Shown here: piece by piece, positions 37,801 to 49,683 of the stretch | Position numbering within the stretch: position 1 is the first letter of the stretch | How the letters are laid out: each line of letters opens with the position of its first letter | Origin: Jacaranda mimosifolia | Lineage: Eukaryota; Streptophyta; Magnoliopsida; Lamiales; Bignoniaceae | Direction of reading: 5' to 3' | Assembly: GCA_018894105.1 (NCBI GenBank) | Contig: CM032131.1 | Coordinates: 1,390,501 to 1,454,500, forward strand | DNA: 64,000 nt | The notes under the pieces: generated by a model | Told to the model about the DNA's origin: nothing | Database searches by the model: none | Seen by the model: only the letters and a program-made list of their open reading frames with translations | Program-made: the position numbers and the translations under genes

Positions 37801-38680
37801 CCAACCAGCCGCATCGATGGTCAACATCCAAATCACATGGCTATTTGACCAGTGGGGGATCGACATAATCGGATCTATCCCAAAGACATCGAGTCAGCGT
37901 AAGTTCATCATTATGGCGGTCGAGTACTTCATTAAATGGGTAGAAGCTGAAGCAGTTTCGAAAAGCACCGACGCGGCTATCAAGAGCTTCATTTGGAAAA
38001 ACATAATATATCGATTCAGTTTGCCCAAAGTCCTAATCTCGGATAACGGCACTCAGTTTCAGAGTAAGAGCACGAAAAAATGGTGTGAGGCCCTGGGAGT
38101 CAACCAACACTTTACGTTGGTAGGAAACCCCCAGGCCAATAGTCAAACGGAGGTCACGAACAGAACAGTTCTTGACTACCTCATAGCTCGAATAACAGGC
38201 ACAGGGGCAAGTTGGGCAGATGACCTCCCAGGGGTGCTGTGGGCATATAGGACCACACCACGAATAGCCACGGGTTGTAGCCAGTACAACTTGGTCTATG
38301 GCTCTGAAGCAGTAATTCCATTCGAGCTGGTCCAGCACATAGCCCGAGTGATTCACTACAATCCGGTCAGAAATGCAACAGAAAGGACACTTAACCTAAT
38401 CACAATCGATGAACTGCACCACACAGCCTACAACACAATGCAACGACATCAGTCAAAAGTAACGGAACGTTAAAACAAAGCAGTTTGACCCTAGAGTTTC
38501 AAGGTGGGCGATCTCGTCCTCAAGAAGGTCGAAGTGTAAAAGAATGTAGGAAAACTCAACCCAAAGTGAGAGGAGCCTTACTCGGTGGTCAAAGTATCAA
38601 AGCACAACGCTTACCAACTAGCATAAACAAGAGGCAACGAACTGCCACGACCTTGGAACGCCGTAAACCTAAAAAAATTC
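34811..38680 (+). pseudogene. pol of TatB: protease, RT, two RNases H, integrase (broken)
   Basis: Order seen: protease with ADNGSS active-site motif (about 34985-35000) in the ORF 34811-35356; reverse transcriptase (about 35650-36316) with DLNKACPEDPYPLP, MPFGLKNAGATYQR and an intact YVDD at 36140-36151; a Ty3-type RNase H remnant (36421-36738, YYCSKALHGPEHNY); a second, archaeal-type RNase H (about 36960-37240, HVDGSA, NNEAEYEAL, TDSQLV); integrase (37637-38473) with an H-x-N-H half finger but one Cys of the CxxC replaced (KCPSFQ), and a D, D, E triad (WGIDIIG, SDNGTQF, QTEVTNR). Multiple stops and frameshifts inactivate it. Confidence 0.9.
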
Positions 38681-38769
38681 TATGTGTAAATGGCCATCGG
38701 CCTCCGTTGTATTCCCTAGTAGCAATAAAAAGTTACGACACATTCTGTAAATACAAAACTTGCACAAAC

Positions 38770-38990
38770 CAACTATTCGTTGTCGACCCCATAGTCGACC
38801 AAGAAGGCTTCCAGCCGCCAAGTCAAGGCTTCTCAGCGAAGACCAAATACTCGACCCCGTAGTCGACCAAGTAGGCTTCAAGCCACACAGTCGAGGCCCT
38901 ACAACCGAGACCAACTTGTCGACCCCGTAGTTGACCAAGCAGGCTTCAAGCTGAAACCACCTTGCCAATCCGTGGTCGCTCAATTACTTC
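38770..38990 (+). repeat. 68-bp tandem repeat spacer of TatB
   Basis: Core GTCGACCCCGTAGTCGAC-like units start near 38782, 38850 and 38918 (spacing 68), with a weak fourth unit. The same unit, inverted, forms the spacer of TatD at 63535-63805. The following 39000-39490 has degraded GTCGACC-like motifs and no ORF. Confidence 0.8.
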
Positions 38991-39496
38991 AAGCTTACCC
39001 TTTATTACTTCATCTAACTGACCAGTTAACGCAACGGTCTGCAATCGACCCTGCAGTCATAAAATTACATCAGGTTGACCAGCAAGTGTCATAAAACTGC
39101 AATAGACCATGCAGTCGATCTCGAAGTCGCTAATCTATTTCAAATTTGCATTAAATGTTTGGCCCAACGAACAGATCATCTTTAATTACATCAATTGACC
39201 CTGCAGCCGCTAAGTTATTTAAAGATTGTTAATTATTTCGCTCAATCGTGCATTCGACATGACAAGACATAATCTGACTTATCAAATTACAATTAAGTGC
39301 AGTTTATTCGATGAGGACCTTGAGTTGATCTTGGAATACATAGATTCATTTGTGCAAAAGAATCAAAAGCGGTAAAGATGAAACGCCCAAATACAGAAAG
39401 CAGTCATTATATATATAACGCAAGGTTGTTTACATCAGTCAAAAAAAAAAAAAAACAACAAAAGTAGTTACATCATTCAGCACCAATGGTGTCAGC

Positions 39497-41996
39497 TCAA
39501 CCCGGTGCCCTCATCTCTTTTGCCCCGAGAACCCTTATCAATGGCTCGCTCGAGGGGATTGGGATGGGAATCGGCTCGGGCATGGCAATGGCTGCAAGGA
39601 CAGCGGCAGTCGCCGACTGAGAAGGACTAGCCACATCGGTCAAAAAACGACCATCCTGAGGAGGGAAATATTGGGCTGCGTCGACCATTCCTTCCTTGAC
39701 CTCGAACGCAAAGTCATTGGCAAATTCAAACTCTTTGGCGATGGCCTCCAACCTCTTCTCGATCTCAGCCCGTCTCCTTTGTTCGTCTGTCACAGGAGCA
39801 GCTGGCGGAACCTCGGCAACCCCCTCGGCCACAGTGGCCTCCACAGCTTCACCCTCGCTGTTGTCCTCCAGGTAGGGCTGTAGCTGCTCATCGACCAGGT
39901 GACTGAGGCGATATATGTCTTCGGGTTGAAAAGAGTAGCCCAAAAAGTTCAACTGTTTGAGGGCCTTCTTGAATGAATTAATGGCATCGTTGAGCGCAAA
40001 CACAACGCTTGCATCCTAGAATGCCGAGCTCAACATAAACTACTGAACTGTCTCTCATCGCAACAGCAATAGCTTTCGATAGAACTCTGCTCGGGCGTCA
40101 TCCAAGGCAGCATTTCGACCCGCAGATCGACTAGAGCTGTATGCGACCTGCCCATCCAGCCAAGCTTGCTTCAACAGCTCGTTCGCCCTCGTCCTTTCCT
40201 CGATCGAGGCAATCAACTGGCTATCTCCCACTTGGAGTTGTCGGTTCAACTCCTTGACTTTTTTAGCCAGCTCTTCCACTCTCGTTTGTTAAAACTCAAG
40301 CAGAGCGTTGAAAGTCTCAACATCCCCCCTGGCCTGCAGGTGCTCGCGATCGGCCAAGGCCAGCTTTGATTATCTATGAAAATGATATCCCAGCTAGCCG
40401 ACCTGAAAGACAACATGGCTAATGAGAATACAATACTCGGCTAGAAAGCAACATTTAACAATATAATATACTCGACTAAAACCTTACCATATTAGAGTGG
40501 TAAGCCAGCGCCTGAAGAGCAGCGTCCTGGCTTAGCCATATTAGCTTCCTCTGGTCGGCCAGGAACTGCCCAGCCATCAGCACTTTCAGTGGGGTAACAC
40601 TCGTCAACCCTACCATTTCCATTGACAACGAGTTGTGCACCACAATGCTTGGCTCAGTCCCAAACCTAGGCGAAGGCAGCTTGGGCAGGTGGAACATCAA
40701 CTCATCCCCGCATGACTCGAAGAGGTCGTAGCCTGTCGGTTGGCCCAACCCCACAGCCTTGCCTTTTTTTTTCTCGACGGCGGCCCCTTTTTAGGACAGG
40801 TCCCATCTGCTCCACCATAGCTCTCTTCCCCCAACCTGTCGGGATGCTGTCTGTGGTAGCGACGGGTCATGCGGGCGACGGAGTGGGTGAAGGTATGGGT
40901 GCCGCTACTTCTAGTGGAGGTGCCTCGACCGCATACGCACCTCGATGAGCCGCTGTCGCCAAGCGGCGTTGTTGGTTCCTCTCTGAGCGCGATAATGCCT
41001 CAGCCCTCGAACGGTTCATGATCTCTTCGCGATCTGCCAAACAGCATAATAAACAAGCGTTAAAGTCGAACAGAAAAGTGAAAACAATAACAAAATATAA
41101 ACAGCACAATCTACCTAGTCGATCGTCCGTAGGCAAATTTAATTGGGCGAGTGACAACCCCGCCAACCCCAGACTCCTCTCCTCGATAAACACCGAGGAC
41201 TCTATTTGACCAAACTCGACCAAGTCACGTATGAAGGTGTTGGGCCAGGTTGGATAAGGTTACCAGGCATCTCGACATGCCCTATCCACCAGCCCCTCAG
41301 AATATTAAACCCCCCAGCAACTCGAACAAGGAGGTAACATTTTTTCCACTCTTGTTCGTAGGAAGAAGTTGGGGTTACTAAGAATTTGCGGCGAGGCCGA
41401 GCAGTCAGGTAGGAGAAGCCCGACTCGTCGGTGCTACCCGACTTGCGGTACATAGAAAGATGGAAAAGGTTTGAAAAATTATCAAAACTGGCGGGCTAGT
41501 TAAACAAATGCATCAAAACAATAAAACTGTAAATGGTGGAAAAGTAGTTTGGTAGTAGCTGCGTTATATACACTTGGAGACCCCTAAGCTGGTCGATCAC
41601 ATGGGAACCTAGAGGAAACCTAAGATCGCATCTAAAAATATCTTCAAACACAGTGATACAGCCCGCAGACGGTCGGTGCATACGACCGAAGGCCCTAAGC
41701 GTTAACAGTTCGTATTCAGGTGGAATGTAGTACAATTGCCTAATACGTCTTAAATCAACTGGGGTGATGGTTGACACTATCTCACTATAATGATCTAGGG
41801 TGAACAACCGACCCTGTGATAGAGGAACCTAACTAAGCCCAGCTCCATCGCCCCCATGATCGCTACCCGAGATGCTGGAGCTCGAGCTATCGCTCGACAA
41901 GCCATTAGACTCCTATGTCGAACCCCCAAGTCGATCAGAGTGAGTAGCCTCACTATCCCCCCCATGGATACTTTCGAAATCAGATAAATGCAACAT
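39497..41996 (-). pseudogene. Antisense, intron-containing aORF of TatB (broken)
   Basis: Read on the minus strand from ATG at 41996: a Ser- and Asp-rich N-terminus with GGDSEATHSDRLGG, then a conserved domain (41807-41202; HYSEIVSTITPVDLRRIRQLY, RMHRPSAGCITVFEDIFRC, LTARPRRKFLV) resembling the plant 'putative gypsy-type transposon' domain (Pfam Transposase_28; from memory, not searched). An intron follows (about 41120-41030; donor CTAG|GTAGAT, acceptor GGCAG|ATCGCG), then a basic segment (NRSRAEAL), a segment ending AYHSNM, a second intron (GTAAGG...TTTCAG near 40490-40410), a coiled coil (40279-40055) and an acidic C-terminus (40003-39497). In-frame stops are present. Function unknown. Confidence 0.8.
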
Positions 41997-42356
41997 TATC
42001 ACGATAAATCTAAGAATACTTAGAAGCTAGAGAGAAAGGACTTACTGAGTTGGTGAACTAAAGAGCAAAAGATGTTAGCAGCCGAAGCACTTGACTAGAC
42101 GCTTGACCGGACGCAAAGGTAGTAAAAGTAAAAATGGCTATTTTTACAGCGCATATTTATAGGCGCGCGAGCGTGGGAATCTAAACAGTTGTAATAATTC
42201 TGTAACCATCGCCATGCCGCACGCGCGACACGATGTAACCGCTCATTTAATGTGCAAAACCCTGGTCGACTTTCAAAAATCCTCTTCGATGGGACCGCGT
42301 AACCGTTCAACTGACTACTTCCCAATCCTTTTCGTCGATTCCCTCGTTTAGCATTC

Positions 42357-42372
42357 GGAAGTGGGGGACTCA
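42357..42372 (+). promoter_or_regulatory. Polypurine tract of TatB
   Basis: GGAAGTGGGGGACTCA directly precedes the 3' LTR start TGATATAGG. The same tract precedes the 3' LTRs of TatC and TatD. Confidence 0.85.
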
Positions 42373-43052
42373 TGATATAGGATAGCCCAATATGCTTGGC
42401 CCAAGGTCCACGGGCCCAAAGGTATAACAACAAGCCTACCTTGCACGCTAGGCCTAAGTTACGATGTTGACGAGCATCGACCACCCCATGGTCATGCATC
42501 TGCTTCTCTATTGCTTCGACCATGGAGGTCGATCGAACGTACAACTGTCTTTGCCGCATTAAATACCCTGACAGGTAGCATGCCACTACATTAATTGCGC
42601 ATGCCGCCCCAGTACCGCTATTTCTGCCATACCAGAAGGGAGGCGCATGCACAGTGTCCTATTATGTCCCCAAAACCTGGAAAGGCTACCACTTGGAATA
42701 GGACAAGGAGGGGAGATGACTTTATGGTCCCCATGCAAGGACAAAGACAATTGCAAGATGCCAAGGGCACTATAAACTAATCCCTACGGGGGGAAGGCTA
42801 TAAATACCCTCAATCCAGCCCCTAAAAGGTATGCCAGTCTCTACACACAAAGCCCTCACGCTGCTGCTCTTCTGGTTGAGTATATAACTGACTTGAGCAT
42901 TGGAGTGCCTAAGCCAAGGGCTCCTTGGCTAGCCTGATGTTTGCTCGTGATTGCAGGACTCAGCCCACCTATTCTCATATCTCGACCAGACAGGTCGAAC
43001 CTCATCAAAACACCTACCTAATCCAATCCAACATATTTCACCATCATCATCA
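42373..43052 (+). repeat. 3' LTR of TatB
   Basis: Matches the 5' LTR from TGATATAGGATAGCCC to CACCATCATCATCA, with one extra TCA at the end. It lacks a 10-bp block (CCTCAGTCGA) present in the 5' LTR. TATAAATA at 42799. Confidence 0.95.
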
Positions 43053-43646
43053 GAAAGAAAGAAAGATCTCAAATATTGCTTCTGAATGACAATAGCATAT
43101 AAAAATATAAATATCCATTAACATGATTATTTGAATGTTATAAACCCATGGAGGCTGCAATACTCCTTTCTAGGAAAAAAAACTAATAAATAATTACAAT
43201 ATATAATTTTATACACAGCAGCAATTGTCATCGACACTCTATTTAATTATTGTTGTTCTTAGTAATCCAAGAAAAATGCCGACATGGATTAATAAAATAA
43301 GGACAATTGATTTAATTTATTAAAAAATAAAACCATCATCATCAATGGTTGTTAAGAGGGCACTTTTGTGAATTCATTAAAGAAAAAAATTATGGTGATG
43401 TATAGCAACTAAATCGGCAGCTGTTAAAGAAATGATTAAAAACTTTTTGATATATATTTTGTTATCTAGAAAACCATTAAAATATTTTTCAATCCAAAAT
43501 ACTAATCCCTTGACCCTTCAACTCTTCACCCCAAAAATCCTAACAGTTTATATTTTGACTAAATTACCATTAACTCATTAAATTAAAATTTTTAATTAAT
43601 TATCCTTTTTAATATAATTTTTTTCCTAAAATTGCTCAGATTGAAT
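43053..43646. other. Intergenic AT-rich DNA between TatB and TatC
   Basis: About 600 bp of AT-rich sequence with no ORF of note and no recognised repeat. Confidence 0.6.
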
Positions 43647-43651
43647 TGTAC

Positions 43652-43715
43652 TAATATGGGATTGGTCCAATTAGGCCTTAAAAGCCCAATAAACTCATTG
43701 AGCCTACTTTATTTT
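43652..43715 (+). repeat. 5' LTR of TatC, left part
   Basis: TAATATGGGATTGGTCC...CTTTATTTT matches 57014-57077 of the 3' LTR, then is interrupted by the inserted solo LTR. Confidence 0.9.
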
Positions 43716-46700
43716 TGTAACGCCCTGACTGGGAGGTGCCTGCTTCCCGCCGAGGTGCTACTCAACAATTTCACACAAGTCTTTGTTACAAGAGAAAATA
43801 CATTTCTCGAAAATCCAAAATATTTAATTTCTGCTATGACTTGCATTAGATGTTCTAGTCTGAACTGAAATATGCACTTCTATCACCCTCATTGTCTCAT
43901 GCGTCAGCTTGGATTAGTCTATTTTTGTCACTTGTTCTTATCTGGGGTAAAGAACGGAGAGCAATAATAAAACAACATAAATTCGAATTACTTAGTGAGA
44001 TAGTTTAGCAATAACAACCAAGTAACAATTTTACAATTGTTATATAAGAGACAATTAGAGGTATAAATATTCTCAGGAGTTGTGAGAAAGAAGGTTTTAG
44101 TCAAAATTTAGAGTGATCCATCTCACCACTGTCCCATATTAGTGATGAGACTTCACAAATTCACTAACTCTCACAGAGGATTTTTAAATCACGATTATGA
44201 CCACAAGGAGGTCGACCTGTCACTTAAACAATCACTGAATTTGTGTCAAACGCTCAAGTTTCAAAATATAAAATAAGGTTAATAATCACTTTCACACTTT
44301 TGCTGTTGGTGGTTCTCCTAACTTATCACTCCACTTTCGAAAACACAAAAATCCTTATTCCTCTAAAGTACCGAGTGATCGGCTCAGACACTTAATCACT
44401 CACTAGGCATGGCTAGCCACATGCCTGATCCCATTCATAGACGGCTACCTCCAGCTTACTATGAGTAAGGATTTTATGTACACTTTGTACGGGTATCAGT
44501 CGAAAGATCAGTTACCGTCGGTCTATTATGCTCGGCCGTCTTTCGCAGCTGATCCCAAGGCCCACCCCCAAGGGTATTGAACACTTTCACTATTATCACT
44601 TAGAACGTCCAACAACATTTCACTAAACATATCAAGTCGCCATGTTAACATAAAATCACTATGTCAGCACTAGGCTGGTTTCAAGGTAGACATGGCGATA
44701 AAACATGTATTTCAAAATCACTTTTTAGCTTCCTCAACACAATTGCCAATTTAAGATAAAATGATATTAATTAATATCAATAAAAGCGCTCAGTATAAAA
44801 GGGCGATGTGGAGTACTATTTTCACAAACAGTCTATTTTCTCAAAACTCGTTTACACACTTGGAACTCAAGTGGGTATAATTTAGGGATCACGAGAGAGG
44901 AACAAAATGACTATCAAGAGTATCACTGAAATCAATGATTGATGAGTATTGTAGAATAAACAAACAACATCGATTGAGTCTCAGCGCAATCAGGATCAAA
45001 CAATAAGGATGTAATAGCAACTATATATGTTCTTTCCCCAGCAATGAAAGCTAATATAACTCACCTAAAAAATGCAGAGGAATTCTTAATCGTATAGTCA
45101 CTCAGGTTCTAGCTTCTTAGTCAAACCAAGCATTGTCATAAGATAACTCAAGTTATCATTCTGTCAACCCTTCTGAATCTTAACTATAAATATAATTAAT
45201 ATCTTTATCAAACTTAAGGTTATTCTGACACTCGAGTTCAATTATATCTTATCTTATGTGGCCTTAATCCTCCAACTACATGATACTTCAGTATTACAAG
45301 ATCTTACTTACTTAAGCACATTCCATCTCGCTTTATCGTTTTAAAGTTTTAACCATCTTAATAACTTTAAGTGCTCGAGTCAACTCAATCCTCTAATTCA
45401 CCCTGTGAACCTCATTTGCCACTCCACTTATTTTATAGTTAATTAATAGGGGTCCAGGTTCTTAAACTAGTTGGGTTTCATGAGTTCATCAGGTCAAGGT
45501 CGGATAATTCACTTTCGTTTCAATACTTATATAACTTAATCTTTAGATTAAGCTTAACTATATTTTGTTCACAACACACTATATTGTCAAGTCTAAGAGT
45601 ACAACTTTGAATCAATCTTTCTTAATTAACCAAACTTAGAATTAGAATCTATTTTGTTCATGACTTACAAAATTACTCATCATCTTAATTAAAATTACAA
45701 TTCAATACTCTTAATTCAATAAATATCGAATTAAAATTCATAAAAATCAATCGAATTAACATTCAATGTGAAATTTATCCAATTGGATCGAACCGAGATC
45801 CAATCTTAAGCTGAGAATAGCTCAGATGCGTCCAGAATCCAATTTTGCACAAACTGCCTGAACACCACCACCACCACACGCCTTTGTCGCACCTCCATGT
45901 GCCATCGCCAGATAGGTGAACCAACCCCACCACCGGGCAATTCTCATCACGACGAGTGACACCCGTCAACTAATTTCCCAATCGGCCACCGTTTGGCTAT
46001 CCAATTTAACCAAAAAACCACCATAAACCCTAGCTTCGCCACCCTCCACCACCCTTCTCAATTCTACCACCGTCGCTGGTTGAAACCCCAAATTAACCCC
46101 ACCACCTGACTACCCATCACTTTGAGATCAAAATCCACCTAAACACCGCCATTTTTTGCTATCGGAAATGGTGGAACTGTCAACCCATCGTTCATCCGCC
46201 ATTGGTTCCTCTTTTTTGGCCGTTTAATCGGTGGTTTTGGGATGTTTTTTATATGGTTGTGTTTGCTTTAATGGTAGGAAGCCAAATATGGTATTAGTTC
46301 TAGGTTTCACAGCTAGTTCCAGGTAGGGCTGTTAATGAATCAAGCCTTTATTAAACAATTTGAGATTCGAATTCGAAATTTAACGAATTCGAATTCGAGT
46401 CTAGTATAATATTCAATATATAATCGAATCCGAATCGGATCCAATAATATTCAAATTTGATATTCGATAAAATATTCAAATATATTTTATTATATATATT
46501 ATTATATCTTAATACTTTTATTTCTCAAAACTTAAATTTTTGATAATTTATAATATATAGTAATGAAGCCATTGAATAGTATGTCAACTATTACAAGTAT
46601 TTGATATTTGCTCTTTGGATAAATCAAGTATTTTCATTTTGTGATCATAATAAAATGTGAAAAATCAATAAAGAATTCAAAATTCAAGTAAAAAAATGAG

Positions 46701-47320
46701 TTAATAGAACATTTGAATTGAATTTGAATATATCAAATAGTTACTCGAATCGAATTCGAGCCCAATTTAGGATTCGAGTCGAATTCGAATACAAATCCAA
46801 ATACGAGTAAAATAAATTGAATTGAATCTGAATCTTCAGATATTCGGTTCGATTCGATTCGTTAACAGCCCTAGTTACTGGCAATTCGCCGTCGGGGGGA
46901 GTTTTGGGCACTTTTTTGAGAATTTAATAAAAATTCATCCTTCAATTATATGTATAAAAGTATTTTTCAGCCCTTTCAATCCGACCCTAAAACTTTTGGT
47001 TGACTTCAATATTACACTAAAACTTTCAAACCGCCTTCAATTTGATCCCTAGCCTTTAATTAATTCCTCTAATTTTTATTTCTCACACTTTGACCCCCTA
47101 ACCTTTCTGTTTTTTGGGCAATTAAGTCCAAATCCAATTATTTCAAGGTCCTCCAACTTTCAATTTGTCCACTTTAACCCCCTAAACCTTATAATTTAAA
47201 ACAATCGAGTCCCTTCCTCATTTATAATTAAATCCTTCAATTCCGAATATTTCTACCTAAACTTTAATTAATTTAATTTCAATCAACTTAAACATGTGTT
47301 CCAAAAATTGGGATGTTACA
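43716..47320. mobile_element. Solo-LTR-like insertion in the TatC 5' LTR
   Basis: The 3605-bp sequence starts TGTAACGCCC and ends GGGATGTTACA. It is flanked by ATTTT on both sides (43711-43715 and 47321-47325), a 5-bp target duplication. The uninterrupted site is visible in the 3' LTR as TTATTTTCGAC. No gag, pol or long ORF is present inside. TGTAAC...GTTACA ends and a multi-kilobase length fit a solo LTR of a large-LTR Gypsy element (Del/Tekay-like), but the family is inferred. Non-coding apart from a MITE at 46324-46873. Confidence 0.85.
46324..46873. mobile_element. MITE family M1, copy 2
   Basis: The 550-bp element starts TAGGGCTGTTAATGAATC and ends GATTCGTTAACAGCCCTA. Its reverse complement matches copy 1 (2552-3063) along its length, for example the TTTTACTCGTATT and TTTGATATATTCAAATTC words. 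The flanks AGTTCCAGG and AGTTACTGG are a possible degenerate 9-bp target duplication. No ORF. Confidence 0.8.
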
Positions 47321-47325
47321 ATTTT

Positions 47326-47995
47326 CAAGGCATGGATGTTTCGATACCATTAGGCCTCTCCGTCAGGCCCACATTCAACCGGAGAGATCAGGATGGCGGT
47401 TCAACCATCAAGGTCGAGAATGCCGACCTGATTGACAGATTCAGTTATTTAGCAACTAATGACGCCGTCTACACCATCCCATCTACCGCATTAAAGGCAC
47501 TTCAACAACCGGTCCATCATCATTTAATGCTATGATAGCGTGTCACCTCCGCCATTAATTTTTTCGCATCCGCAATTAATGGAAGCACGGCCTCCCCCTC
47601 CGTGAAGCTTAAGGATTGGCATAGTAAACAGTTGCAGAGCATGGGCTCTAGTCAAAATGACCATAGTTACCCTTACCAGCGGGATTTTCGTTGGGAGCTT
47701 GTTAAGGTGATTCCCATCTTTTCACCTATGAGCATACACTATAAATATCATCTTCTTTCAACCTAAAGGTAGGATTTCATTAATAATTAAGCCATTACTC
47801 TGCTCATTTCTCCTTTGAACTCAACCCTAAACTGACTTAACCATCGGAGGATCTTAGCCGAGGACCCTCTCGACTAGCCTGACAGTTGCTACTTGATTGC
47901 AGGTGCCAACCTACACTACTTTCTGGTCAAGAAGCCCCACATACTATATTCGTTACCATCTCTCAGGTCGAGAATAGTGTGTGCCCGTTCAACCA
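47326..47995 (+). repeat. 5' LTR of TatC, right part
   Basis: Continues the LTR from GGCATGGATGTTTCGATACC to about CGTTCAACCA, matching about 57090-57754. TATAAATA at 47740 is the probable promoter box. The extreme 3' end is altered by a short duplication. Confidence 0.88.
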
Positions 47996-48014
47996 GGAGA
48001 ATAGTGTGTGGGAA
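47996..48014 (+). promoter_or_regulatory. Degenerate primer-binding site of TatC
   Basis: GGAGAATAGTGTGTGGGAA stands where TatB has TGGCGCCATCTGTGGGAA. Only the TGTGGGAA end is kept. The changed part copies GAGAATAGTGTGTG from 47970-47983. Confidence 0.55.
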
Positions 48015-48052
48015 AGAAACTTTATAGTTGAAGATGGTAGAAACCAAGAGAA

Positions 48053-49560
48053 TTGTTTTCGAGAGGCAAAAATGAGCGACGCTCGCCCAACTGCCTTCAT
48101 TGCTTTCCCATCAGCAGCCGAGAGGAGGGTGGCCCCAGTTCGCAAATAGAGCAATTGGTTGCTTTGACCATTCCCCAGCTTATGCAAATGATCAATGATA
48201 AGATTTCAGCTCAATTATCAACCACTTTGCAGAGACACAATCATTAGCCAGCACCTACCGCGAGCATTACTCCCCATCCCCCTCATCGAGAGGAGCAACC
48301 CCCGACTGAAGGCAGGGTCAGAAATGAGATATGTCTTTTCTCTAATAGACGTGAGATGAGTTCAGGTCATTTTCCTCATAACGAACCTCATCATGTCCCT
48401 TACGAAGAAGTAGCAGAACCAATAGATCAGTGGCTTCGACTTGATCGAGCCTAACAGCACTATCGAGGCAAACACCAAAGGCTAAATCCTAGCCGAGATA
48501 TGTCTAGGGTGGACAAAGAGGAATGAGAGGAAGTGTCACATCAGGTCCAGCAACTTAACAAAAGGTTGGAGGAAATCTCAAGGAGAAATATGGAAAAGAC
48601 TCAAGCTAAAATAGCTTCTCAAATTCAACGTGAAAGAGAGTCTTCTTTTATGCAAGAGATTATTGACGAGAGGATAGCCCTGGATGTAAAAGTCCTTACC
48701 GGATTGCCGTGATATGATGGGTCAACAGACCCAAATAAACATCTCTTACACGTTGAGCACATGATGCAGTTGTATGGGCACAGTGACCATATTCACGCAA
48801 AGATGCTAGTTACCACTTTCCAGGGTATTGTGTTGGAATGGCTTGTTAAGCTTAAGCCGGCTTCCATATATACTTATGACTAGCTTTGTGATAAGTTCTT
48901 GCACCAATTTTCCAGTAGAAAGAAAGTTTAGTTGTCTCATACTGACTTTCACACAGTCAAGCAGAACGAAGGAGAAACCTTGAGGGCCATTTTCTTCAGA
49001 TTCAACACGGAGGTCCTAAAAATTGACAATCCCAGCATTGAATTCCTCATCGATGTGTTGTTTTTAAGGTTGAGACATAAGGAGTGTGCCAACGCATTAG
49101 TTAGGGAGCGACCTCAGACGATGGAAGAGCTCTTAGATTTGATAGAAAGGAATATAACCCAAGAGGAGATGAATAGGATGAAGTTCAAGGAAGGAGAATT
49201 CAACAGAAGGAAGTAAAAAGATAAACATGATCGACATCAGAAAGAAGGTCATAGGTCTCCTATCAAACGCTTCCATAATTATGTTGCTCTTGAACATCCC
49301 CTGCAGGGAGGTCTTGCTAGCAATCGAACATGATAATCTCCTAAAAGACCTAGAAAACTCACAAAGATGGAAGCTATGAGAAAGTCGAAGAAGTATTGTC
49401 ATTTCTACCGTCAGAAGGGTCATGATAGCGAAGATTATTTCAACTTACAGGATGAGATCAAGCGCCTTATCCATTAGGGCCACCTTAAGAAATTTGTAGA
49501 TCAGAAGGGTTGCAGGCTATGGCTCAGACTGACCAGACTCCCCGTAGAGAACGGTTGCTG
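48053..49560 (+). pseudogene. gag of TatC (broken)
   Basis: Same order as TatB gag: N-terminal TIPQLMQMINDKISAQL (48053-48247), capsid core with YDGSTDPNKH, HAKMLVTTFQG and FNTEVLKIDN (to 49216), then a zinc-knuckle-like YCHFYRQKGHDS segment (about 49390-49440) in which the expected last Cys is Tyr. At least eight in-frame stops or frameshifts are visible. Confidence 0.85.
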
Positions 49561-49683
49561 AGCCCAAAGCGTGATGATAAAGGAAAGCAGAAGACGGAAG
49601 ATGACCGTGCCCCTTTGAAAGGTATAATCGATATGATTGCCGGTAGATCGATCGGAGGAGGCTCGAGGTCAGCACGGAAATAA

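Larger units (their letters stand above)
32462..43052 (+). mobile_element. TatB: complete but inactive Ty3/Gypsy Tat-lineage retrotransposon
   Basis: Two LTRs of about 680 bp (32462-33143 and 42373-43052) flank a primer-binding site, gag, pol, a tandem-repeat spacer, an antisense aORF and a purine tract. GAAAG occurs on both outer sides (32457-32461 and 43053-43057) and fits a 5-bp target duplication, though the site is a GAAA repeat and thus ambiguous. The second RNase H before the integrase and the antisense extra ORF are hallmarks of the Tat lineage. By eye the LTRs differ at about 9 sites plus a 10-bp indel in their first 175 bases, so the insertion is not recent. Confidence 0.95.

Noticed and set aside
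42095..42652. 185-codon minus-strand ORF across the TatB 3' LTR border
   Set aside because: It crosses the aORF upstream region and LTR. The LTR part is non-coding in the sister copies.
45775..45969. Minus-strand ORF with Trp-rich stretch in the solo LTR
   Set aside because: Short, low complexity and inside non-coding LTR-like DNA.
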